From: Pelagicoccus sp. SDUM812005
GTDB taxonomy: Bacteria > Verrucomicrobiota > Verrucomicrobiia > Opitutales > Opitutaceae
Reading direction: 5' to 3'
Assembly (NCBI RefSeq): GCF_031127875.1
Contig: NZ_JARXIA010000021.1
Coordinates: 1 to 64,000, forward strand
Length of the DNA stretch: 64,000 bases
The notes below the pieces were generated by a model. It saw only the letters and a program-made list of their open reading frames with translations. It was not told the DNA's origin and did not search any database. Of this stretch, positions 41,287 through 48,165 are shown piece after piece. The position numbers and the translations under genes are program-made. Within the stretch, counting starts at the first letter, position 1. Each line of letters begins with the position of its first letter.

Positions 41287-41314
41287 AGCCACCGGACCCC
41301 TAGATCCGGTGACT
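41287..41314 (-). terminator. Minus-strand terminator without an assigned gene
   Basis: Stem CACCGGA/TCCGGTG (41290-41296 with 41305-41311), extended by AG/CT outside one mismatch; the minus strand continues into TTTTA. It lies upstream of the Rnk-like gene, so it must end some other minus-strand transcript coming from the right. Confidence 0.5.
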
Positions 41315-41389
41315 CCTTATTCCACTAGCGGGACAACCAGATGACCATGACAGCACCTGTATCTGGCTCCTCTCGCCCTTTCTAGTTTG

Positions 41390-41620
41390 CTAACAGCGCT
41401 CCAATAACGCTGTACGCGGAAAGTCTTCTCCCAGGTTCGGTTTCGAGTGAACCAAGGCTAATTGCAACGAAGGCAACTCCAGCATCGCGCTTCGTCCAAG
41501 AACATCACCCCAAACCAGGAGGCAGCGAGGCTGACCGACGACGCGCCTAAGCGCTGCTCGCCACCGTTTACCCACAGTTCCCCTCAACTTAGAACGATTC
41601 AAATAATACAAAATAAACAT
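41390..41620 (-). CDS. Possible small basic protein, unknown
   Basis: A 76-residue frame with an ATG start and an Arg-rich N-terminal half (KLRGTVGKRWRAALRRVVG). I recognise no family. In its favour, a minus-strand terminator lies about 75 bp past its stop with no other gene to serve, and its upstream DNA is AT-rich. Against it, there is no evident ribosome-binding site and the length could arise by chance. An untranslated RNA ending at the same terminator is an alternative. Confidence 0.25.
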   Translation of the reverse strand: MFILYYLNRSKLRGTVGKRWRAALRRVVGQPRCLLVWGDVLGRSAMLELPSLQLALVHSKPNLGEDFPRTALLERC

Positions 41621-42030
41621 AATTCACTCTTGGCCTTTTAGGCACACTTACCCCCTTAAACTGCAAACACAGTTATACAGTCCCCCGAATGGGATTCTAT
41701 AAACGACAAAGTTGGTCATCCTCGGCCTAAGCAGGCAAGACGACAAGCAGGTCCACCTTCACGAATTAAAATTCATCGAAGGCGTATTTATTATCATAAC
41801 AGGAAGCGGTACCCGCCCGCGACGCCTCCCGCCGATCGAGCCACCAAGGCGTTTTCTACACAGCGAATCCAATTCGCTTGCTGCAAATCAGCCTCAATCA
41901 AATTTTCGCTATAACCAATGTTACAAATCGTTTTCATTCCTGACGCCGCTCATAATACCCGAGACTCTATCCTTTGTCTATTACTATAAATGAGTTGTTA
42001 TCTTAGTTTTAAGTTATACGTTCCTTCAGC

Positions 42031-42933
42031 ATGGACTTCCTGAACTATCATCACCTCCGCTACTTCTGGACCGTTGCCAAGACGGGGAGCATTCGAAAAT
42101 CCGCAGAAGAGCTCGGCGTGTCCCAACCGTCCATCAGCGCCCAAATTCGCTTGCTCGAGGAATCCATCGGGGAAAAGCTTTTCCACCGCAGCGGACGCAA
42201 TCTCGTATTGAGCGAAGCGGGCCAGGTCGCCCTGACCTATGCCGACGAAATCTTCTCGCTGGGACGCGAGCTGACCAACGCGGTGGGCAACGATTCCTCC
42301 AGCCGATCCCTGCGACTGAACGTCGGCATGACCGACTCGCTCTCCAAGCTGATCGCCTTCGAGTGCTTGAAGCCAGCCTACCATTTTCCGCGCTCCACCC
42401 AGATCGTCGCCAGGCAGGGCGAGCTGTCCGTCTTGATAAATCAACTACAGGCCCACCGCTTGGACCTGGTCCTTGCGGACGAACCTGCGACAAGCATCCA
42501 CAAAGCGAAAACCTACAACCACCGACTTGGACGCTCGGGCGTAACCTTCTGCGCTGTCCCCGCCCTTGCCCGCAAGCTCGCCCGCAATTTCCCGCAATCC
42601 CTGCACGAGGCCCCCGCCTTGCTGCCCAGCGAAAACATGGGCATGAGATGGGCCCTCGAGACCTGGTTCGACAAACAGGAGATTCGCCCCCGGATCGTAG
42701 GAGAATTCGAGGACTCCACCCTCATGGAAGTCGCTGCGGCCGGCGGTCTCGGCTTCACCACCGTCCATACCGTAGTCGATCAAGCGGCCCTCAAGCACTA
42801 CGGCCTAAAAGTCATCGAAAAGGTGGAGGAATGCGGAAGCGACTTCTACGCCATCACGGGCGAACGCCGCGTCAAGAATCCCGTCGCCGCCAAGATCACT
42901 GAACACGCTTTCTCGCAGCTCTTTACCAACTGA
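42031..42933 (+). CDS. LysR-family regulator, NhaR-like
   Basis: A 300-residue LysR protein. The N-terminal winged helix FLNYHHLRYFWTVAKTGSI followed by AAxxLGVSQPSIS-type residues (here SAEELGVSQPSISAQI) is close to NhaR, which starts with the same NYxHLxYFW pattern. The effector domain follows from about residue 90. NhaR activates sodium/proton antiporter genes in response to sodium, plausible in a marine bacterium with sodium-driven symporters. No antiporter gene is adjacent, so the regulated target is unknown. Its AT-rich upstream region is not shared with another gene start. Confidence 0.85.
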   Translation: MDFLNYHHLRYFWTVAKTGSIRKSAEELGVSQPSISAQIRLLEESIGEKLFHRSGRNLVLSEAGQVALTYADEIFSLGRELTNAVGNDSSSRSLRLNVGMTDSLSKLIAFECLKPAYHFPRSTQIVARQGELSVLINQLQAHRLDLVLADEPATSIHKAKTYNHRLGRSGVTFCAVPALARKLARNFPQSLHEAPALLPSENMGMRWALETWFDKQEIRPRIVGEFEDSTLMEVAAAGGLGFTTVHTVVDQAALKHYGLKVIEKVEECGSDFYAITGERRVKNPVAAKITEHAFSQLFTN

Positions 42934-42990
42934 TCCCTCCAGAGAGTGCCCCATTCGGGAGTCGCTAATTGAAGGCGTCGCCTCGCCGAA

Positions 42991-43344
42991 CTAGGACTCT
43001 CCTTCCGCGTCGCTAAGCTCGCGCTCGTGGGATTGGGAGCCGTTCACTTCAAGCTCCAGGGCTTGAATTCCCGCTACCGTTTTCGACAGCAAAGGGCTAG
43101 GCCCGTAAATCCAGCTTGCCATCGATACCACCAGCAACTGCTTCGAAACGCGCTTCTTCCAGGCTATGCCTCCGGAGCGTACCGTTTTTAAGATTTGAGG
43201 TAGCTCCACCGCCAGCAGTCCTCGCAGGCTAATAGGCAACCAAGATTCCTTTGCCAACGAGCTCTCGAGCTCCTCAACGCGCTGAGCAATTCGCTTCCCC
43301 AGCAAATTTTCTTTCCCCGCAAAATACCATCTCTTCGTATTCAT
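42991..43344 (-). CDS. Hypothetical small protein
   Basis: A 117-residue protein I do not recognise. It starts with ATG preceded by a good purine-rich ribosome-binding site (AAGGAA), which supports it being real. It begins with MNTKRWYFAGKENLLGKR, continues with a predicted helix rich in E and L, and has a central hydrophobic segment (KQLLVVSMASWIYGPSPLL) that could be a membrane-touching helix. The tail is acidic. It is convergent with the LysR gene and follows the trans-sulfuration gene by 74 bp on the same strand, so it may be co-transcribed. Confidence 0.55.
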   Translation of the reverse strand: MNTKRWYFAGKENLLGKRIAQRVEELESSLAKESWLPISLRGLLAVELPQILKTVRSGGIAWKKRVSKQLLVVSMASWIYGPSPLLSKTVAGIQALELEVNGSQSHERELSDAEGES

Positions 43345-43418
43345 TTTTCCTTCCCCTTGCTCAACGGCCCAGCGCCGGCTTCTACTTCAAGCAATCGCTC
43401 CTTTCCTCCTTTAAAATC

Positions 43419-44600
43419 CTATTCCCCCAAGGCCCGCTCCAAATCCTCCAGCAAATCCTCGATCGCCTCGGTTCCTACTGAGAGGCGGATCAAGCCTTCG
43501 GCGATCCCGGCAGCCTGACGCTCCTCGACGCTTAAACCCCGGTGGCTCGACATGGCTGGCCGCGTCGCCAAACTTTCCATACCGCCAAGGCTCACCGCAT
43601 GAGTGATCAATTCCATACGATCCAAAAAGCGCTCCGCCGCCGGACCGCCTCCTTTTAGCTCAAAGGCGAGAAAGCCGCTCCCGCCCTCCATCTGCTGCTT
43701 GAAGATCTCGCCCTGCCTGCTCCCACCCAAGCCCGGGTAATAAACTTTGGATACAGCTTTCTGCTGCCCTAACCACTCCGCTACGAGTCGCCCGTTTCGA
43801 TTGTGAGCCTCCATGCGCAAGGCGAAGCTACGCATTCCGCGCAGTACCAACCAGGCCTCCATCGCGTTCACGGTTCCGCCTAAATTCTTATGTATCCGAC
43901 GGTCCTGAGCCGTCAGCTTCTCACGCTTCACCAAGCAGCCCCCTACGACATCCGAGTGTCCGTTGAGGTATTTGGTAGTCGATTGCACCACCCAGTCCGC
44001 CCCGAAGGAAAAGGGCTTTTGGTTGAAAGGCGTGGCCACCGTATTGTCCACGATCACCGCCGCGCCGTTGCCATGAGCCGCATCGACCGTCGACTTCAAG
44101 TCGATCAAGCGCATCAAAGGGTTCGAAGGGGTCTCCAGCAAAACCGCCCCCGCTTGCCACACCGCCTTCAACCACCGAGCCTCGTCGCTGGGATCCACAA
44201 TCTCTACCGGCAAGCCATAGACTTCCCTTAATATAGAAAGCAGCTCGTGACTCCCCCCATAAAGGTCCGGGTGGGTAACCAAGCTGCCCTTGCGTCCGGC
44301 CATAGCTATCGTCACCGCGCAGAGCGTCGCTGCGTTTCCGGAGCTCGTCACTAGGGCGCCGGAGCCTCCTTCCAGCTCTTGCACTGCGTCGGCCAGCTTC
44401 TGCACCGTGGGGTTTCCGAAGCGCGTGTAGGCGTAACCCGGCGTCTCTCCGGCAAAGATAGCCTCCGCTTCCGCCGCCGTCCCTAGGTTGAACACCGTAC
44501 TCTGGGCGATGGCAGGTACGAACGGTTCGTTACCGGTCGGACGTCCGCCCAAGTGGGCGCATTGCGTTTGCATGCGGGTCGAGTTCTCCTTGCTGCTCAT
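43419..44600 (-). CDS. Cys/Met metabolism PLP enzyme (cystathionine gamma-synthase-like)
   Basis: A 393-residue cytoplasmic enzyme of the trans-sulfuration PLP family. Visible motifs are YAYTRFGNPT (about 45), VTSSGNAA, VDNTVATPF with the cofactor Asp, and QSTTKYLNGHSDVVGG with the Schiff-base Lys (about 210). The C-terminal SLGGMESLATRPAMSSH is the usual family region. Cystathionine gamma-synthase, O-acylhomoserine sulfhydrylase and methionine gamma-lyase cannot be told apart here. ATG 44600 (MSSKENSTRMQTQCAHLG) is chosen; a GTG at 44621 would add seven residues. Confidence 0.88.
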   Translation of the reverse strand: MSSKENSTRMQTQCAHLGGRPTGNEPFVPAIAQSTVFNLGTAAEAEAIFAGETPGYAYTRFGNPTVQKLADAVQELEGGSGALVTSSGNAATLCAVTIAMAGRKGSLVTHPDLYGGSHELLSILREVYGLPVEIVDPSDEARWLKAVWQAGAVLLETPSNPLMRLIDLKSTVDAAHGNGAAVIVDNTVATPFNQKPFSFGADWVVQSTTKYLNGHSDVVGGCLVKREKLTAQDRRIHKNLGGTVNAMEAWLVLRGMRSFALRMEAHNRNGRLVAEWLGQQKAVSKVYYPGLGGSRQGEIFKQQMEGGSGFLAFELKGGGPAAERFLDRMELITHAVSLGGMESLATRPAMSSHRGLSVEERQAAGIAEGLIRLSVGTEAIEDLLEDLERALGE

Positions 44601-45283
44601 CTGTCGCCTAAGCTTGACCACGCTCGCTCCTTTGCCAAGGTTTATATCGCATTACGCTATTTAATTAAGAGAATGAATCTCCACCTTTACTCGGCCCTGG
44701 CCGCGCCCCCTACCTAAGCGACCGTGCGGGCAAGTTGAGATTTGGCCAAAGCGTTCCACTCTCTGCATTCAGAAACCGGCAACGGTCGTAGCCTTAGCAA
44801 GCGCGCGCAGGTAGCCGGAGCGCGCCTCCAACGCCCTTTCCCTATATTTCATCATTATATATTGTTTTTAGGGGAACAATTTGCGCAGGCCTTGACTAAG
44901 ATCTTAGCGAAACGCTATATAAGAATGCCATGAGTCCAATGAGAGCAGAAAACCGACGCGTCTTTGCCGAAGGCCAAAACGCCCCGCTCATCTACCTCGA
45001 CTAGGCCGGTAGCCCTATCGGCGGTTGCACAGCCGCGCAGAGAAGAGGCACGGAGGCTACCGGACACGCCAAACATCGCCTACGCCGCTTGCCCATTTAG
45101 CGAGTGGGCCCTGTTTTCAGCCTACACAACCGGCATATCAAGAGCGCCGCAGCGCCACGCAGCCGTACCTGGCTATGCCCAGTCGCGTCTACTGCATTCC
45201 ATGTGGGCGCACCCCTTGGCGGGAGGCGATCGTCGCCTCGCCTAGAACGACAATCAACAGCCCTAATACGCAATAACTTAAAA
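44601..45283. other. Long intergenic region with the hpf promoter and leader
   Basis: About 680 bp without a clear gene. It contains a sigma-70-like promoter at 44892-44921, a 24-codon frame directly after it (44930-45004) and a GC-rich hairpin at 45223-45239, all in the leader of the hpf gene. The left 250 bp is the upstream region of the trans-sulfuration gene. Confidence 0.5.
44892..44921 (+). promoter_or_regulatory. Sigma-70-like promoter upstream of hpf
   Basis: -35 TTGACT (44892-44897), 18-bp spacer, -10 TATATA (44916-44921). It is the best-looking classical promoter in the window. It lies about 360 bp before the hpf start, implying a long leader or an unseen small gene. Confidence 0.55.
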
Positions 45284-45661
45284 ATGAATAGAATTATAAT
45301 AAGCTGTAACCACTTCGAAATCACCGACTCCGTAAAAACCTTCGTAAACTCAAAATTCAGTCGCCTGTTCCACCACTACGATGACGTGATCCGCATTCGA
45401 GTGGAACTCGACCTCGACTCGGGAAACGCTGCCGATAAGCGATTCCAGACCCGCACCATCACCGAACTGCGGGGACCTGACATCGTGGCCAGCGCCGAAT
45501 CCGAAAACGCATACGCGGCTCTCGACGCCGCATTCGAGAAGACCGAGCGCCAACTGCGGCATCGCGTAAGGCTCGCTCGCTACAAACGGGAACGCGTCAT
45601 CCATCGCATGAGGCGCACAGCTCGCTTGCCGCGGGCCCTGCGTCAGCTCGCCAAAGCATAG
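45284..45661 (+). CDS. hpf: Ribosome hibernation promoting factor (short HPF/YfiA type)
   Basis: A 125-residue protein with the S30AE fold: start MNRIIISCNHFEITDSVKTFV, conserved RVELDLD near residue 45, VASAESENAYAALDAAFEKTERQLRHRV (read in part as ENAYAALDAA and ERQLRHR), then a basic tail (RYKRERVIHRMRR). It binds the 30S decoding region and inactivates ribosomes in stationary phase. It lacks the C-terminal dimerisation domain of long HPF. The ATG at 45284 matches the family start; the open frame extends upstream without homology. A strong terminator follows 52 bp after the stop. Confidence 0.88.
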   Translation: MNRIIISCNHFEITDSVKTFVNSKFSRLFHHYDDVIRIRVELDLDSGNAADKRFQTRTITELRGPDIVASAESENAYAALDAAFEKTERQLRHRVRLARYKRERVIHRMRRTARLPRALRQLAKA

Positions 45662-45713
45662 CGCCACCAACCCGCAAGGGCGCCAGGCCAAACCCTGCAG
45701 GAGCGAAACCAAC

Positions 45714-45743
45714 AGGAGCGACCCATCACAGTCGCTCCTTTTT
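45714..45743 (+). terminator. Intrinsic terminator after hpf
   Basis: Stem AGGAGCGAC/GTCGCTCCT (45714-45722 with 45731-45739), 8-nt loop, followed by a T-run. Confidence 0.85.
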
Positions 45744-46433
45744 CGTGCCAACCCGTTACCGGCCTGCTTCGCTTTCGCCTTTTGAAGTCACCTGCGCGTT
45801 TAGCGCAGTTGACATGCCCCCTTCGTTCGTCATCAAAACCTGAGTTACGGGAACCCGACAAATACTTTGAGCGCACTTTGGCAGTTAATCATAGCGGCAT
45901 TTATCGCATTCGCGCCGAGCGGATACGAGAGCCCTAACCTGCCCTACGCCAGCGACGACGCCACGGCCACGATCTCAAGCCCCAGCCACCCCGGCTGCCG
46001 GGCGATCGGTCGGCACGACGATATACCGACGCTGCAAATTCCCCTCCTAAAGGAATCCCCGCAGACGGATTTCTTTTTCGCGAGCGAGCGGAACAGGCTG
46101 AGGCCTCCGTCAACCGCCATCGCCCCACGCCGCGCCGAGATTGCAGATTCGCCGCATAGCGCCTTCGCTCCTTCGAGCACTGGCTGTCGGTCACCGCCGC
46201 CTTCCGCCATACTTCCAAGCTAAAAGCAGTCCCACAGCACGCGCGCCGCGATGCTAGGGTAACGGGTTCGCCCATCGGTTGATCGGGTTCCCCGCGAGCG
46301 AAGCCCTCGCCTTGCCACCGCACTTTCAAGTAGCGGAGCGAGCTCTGCGACTGCGACTAAACCAAACCTTCGGCATGGCGGCTCCAGGACAGCCGTCCCC
46401 TGCCAACCCATTTTTATATAAACTGATTTTACC
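45744..46433. other. Intergenic region, no recognised gene
   Basis: About 690 bp. A TTG-started frame at 45867-46223 begins with a signal-like segment but then becomes low-complexity Pro/Ser-rich sequence, and two overlapping minus-strand frames are equally unconvincing. The right end (46411-46424) has a TATATAA-like -10 box just before the small gene at 46434. Confidence 0.4.
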
Positions 46434-46649
46434 ATGATAAAACAATGGTGGAGGCGATTAGCATCCCTCTATGAAGTAGCAACCGACAACGTGTCATTGA
46501 AAAATCAATACGCGTCCAAGACTACGGTTTACCTGCAACAACTCGATCCGAAGCAGCTCACGCCACAAGCGCGATCGCTTCTTGCGGAGGAACTCGCACG
46601 CCGAGAACAAAAGCGACAAAAGCGAGCACGAGCTTTGGCTCAGCAATAA
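46434..46649 (+). CDS. Small basic helical protein, unknown
   Basis: A 71-residue frame with an ATG start. It opens MIKQWWRRLASLYEV and ends in a very basic helix (EELARREQKRQKRARAL). I do not recognise a family. Support for a real gene: it is followed within 10 bp by a 10-bp-stem terminator with a T-rich tail, an AT-rich -10-like box lies 10-20 bp before the start, and the codon composition is even along its length. Possible roles include nucleic-acid or membrane association, but nothing decides this. Confidence 0.55.
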   Translation: MIKQWWRRLASLYEVATDNVSLKNQYASKTTVYLQQLDPKQLTPQARSLLAEELARREQKRQKRARALAQQ

Positions 46650-46657
46650 CATGCAGG

Positions 46658-46687
46658 AGGGAGAGACGCCAAGTCTCTCCCTTCTTT
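46658..46687 (+). terminator. Intrinsic terminator after the small basic gene
   Basis: Stem AGGGAGAGAC/GTCTCTCCCT (46658-46667 with 46673-46682), 5-nt loop, tail TCTTT. Confidence 0.8.
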
Positions 46688-46720
46688 GCGGCGTCCGCAT
46701 CGGCCTCAGCCACCGCGAAC

Positions 46721-47644
46721 CTAGTGTTGGTTTCCCTTCCGATACTGGGCCGGCGACACACCCATGATTCGCTTGAACACTCTGGAAAAGTAGTAGGGAT
46801 CAGCGTAACCGAGAGCGGCCGCCACTTCCTGCACTGCCATGTCACTAAAATCTAAATACTGGCAGGCTCGCTGAATCTTCAGACGAATAAAGTAGTCGAT
46901 CGGAGCCTGTTCGATGCGCTGCTTGAACAGGCGGCAAAAGTAAGTCGGAGTTAGGCCCAGCTCGCTCGCAAGCTCACCCAGCGTCAGAGTCTCCTCCACT
47001 CGGGCCTTCATGATCTCCAAGGAACGCTCGATCACCTTCCCTTCGCCTCCCAAATCGAAGCGGCGCCGGTAAACCATATCGCCCAGAAGGTGCCAAAGCC
47101 GGGCGTTCGCAAAGGAGTAAGCCTCGCGGGAAGCCTCCTGCTCGAGGTCGGAGATGGTCTGCTGGAACAACTGCAATAGCTCCCGCCGAGGAGCCAGCGG
47201 AATCCCCACCCCATACCTGCCTCCGCACAGGCGCTCCGCCATTACCACCGATTGCTCTCCTCTAAAATGCACCCAGTAAATTTCCCAGGACTCTCCTTCC
47301 CGGTTGCCGTAGGCGTGGGGAGCGCCGGCGGGAAGCACCACGAAGCTGTGCCGCTTCACCCACTGGCGACGGCCTTCAAACTCGCACCACCCTTGGCCAC
47401 CGACGCAGTAGATCAAGACGTGGCTCTGCAGCGCTTCACGTCGATCCACTCGATGCAAGTCGACCGGCGGATAGAAGCCCACATCGGTTAAATAGAGCTG
47501 CCTCGACATCTGGCCTTCCGCGAAACTCTGCTCCAAATCCGCAGGGATGCGTATCAACTTTTGACCGCGAAATCCCTCCATGCGAGTCGCCGCATCAGCG
47601 CCATCCGAGAGCTTCCGTTCCATTCTTTCTACGCGATCGGTCAT
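46721..47644 (-). CDS. AraC-family transcriptional regulator
   Basis: A 307-residue regulator. The N-terminal half is a cupin-like AraC ligand domain (residues about 45-190, with the GQGWCEFEGR and LPAGAPHAYG strands). The C-terminal ~100 residues carry two helix-turn-helix motifs: LTLGELASELGLTPTYFCRLFKQ (seen as LASELGLTPTYFCRLF) and VQEVAAALGYADPYYFSRVFKR (seen as ALGYADPYYFSRVFK). This arrangement is typical of sugar-responsive activators. It is divergent from the third TonB receptor gene across a 520-bp gap and is the obvious local regulator for the 48-64 kb locus. Confidence 0.9.
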   Translation of the reverse strand: MTDRVERMERKLSDGADAATRMEGFRGQKLIRIPADLEQSFAEGQMSRQLYLTDVGFYPPVDLHRVDRREALQSHVLIYCVGGQGWCEFEGRRQWVKRHSFVVLPAGAPHAYGNREGESWEIYWVHFRGEQSVVMAERLCGGRYGVGIPLAPRRELLQLFQQTISDLEQEASREAYSFANARLWHLLGDMVYRRRFDLGGEGKVIERSLEIMKARVEETLTLGELASELGLTPTYFCRLFKQRIEQAPIDYFIRLKIQRACQYLDFSDMAVQEVAAALGYADPYYFSRVFKRIMGVSPAQYRKGNQH

Positions 47645-48165
47645 TTTATCAAGTTATACCATTAGGATAATTTCGTCTAAAAGAAAGGAGCATTCCTTTA
47701 ACAGGCCTCGTCATTTTCGCGAAGCAAGCAATCACTTTTGCTGATTTTTCGAATGAACTCCCCTACTGCTGACAGTCAAAAGGAGCGGCAAAATCACCGG
47801 CGACAGGACGGAACGCTGCCGTTTCGAGCCTTCGCGGTCAACGTATCACTGGGGGGAATCACGTTTTATACAACCACTTCCGCATTCCGACATCCCACAA
47901 CCCTGATTCGAACGCTCCCACCTGGTAGGTGCAAAATATTCCATTATTTCGTTATGTTTCATCCATTCAATTTTTAGGACAAACGATTTATCATACTGCG
48001 ACGAACACCCCCCAAAGAAAGCGATGGCCCCTGATCGAGCTGCTAGAGAACGTAGCGTCTCCCCTTGCCCCTCATTGGCTACCCGCGCTCCGAACCGCGA
48101 GCTCTCGCTTGCCCCTTTCACCCCCTATCAAACTCACCCGACACATCAGGTTAACAAATAATCAC
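47645..48165. other. Divergent control region, AraC regulator / TonB receptor 3
   Basis: A 521-bp gap with no supported gene. A central AT-rich stretch (about 47930-47995) and a small inverted repeat CACCT/AGGTG (47919-47931) are visible. No TTTAC-N-GTAAA site is present. AraC sites are expected but cannot be picked by eye. Confidence 0.4.

Larger units (their letters stand above)
41177..42030. other. Long intergenic region, partly AT-rich
   Basis: About 850 bp between the Rnk-like and LysR genes. It holds a minus-strand terminator at 41287-41314 and a weak 76-residue minus-strand frame (41390-41620). From about 41600 it is clearly AT-richer than its surroundings, as expected for a regulatory region or a recent insertion. 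Nothing else is recognised. Confidence 0.5.

Noticed and set aside
41712-41993. A 93-codon plus-strand frame before the LysR gene
   Set aside because: Non-ATG-like context, no domain, in an AT-rich promoter region.
45867-46223. A 118-codon plus-strand frame with a signal-like start
   Set aside because: TTG start, Pro/Ser-rich low-complexity remainder, no ribosome-binding site, and competing frames of equal length on the other strand.
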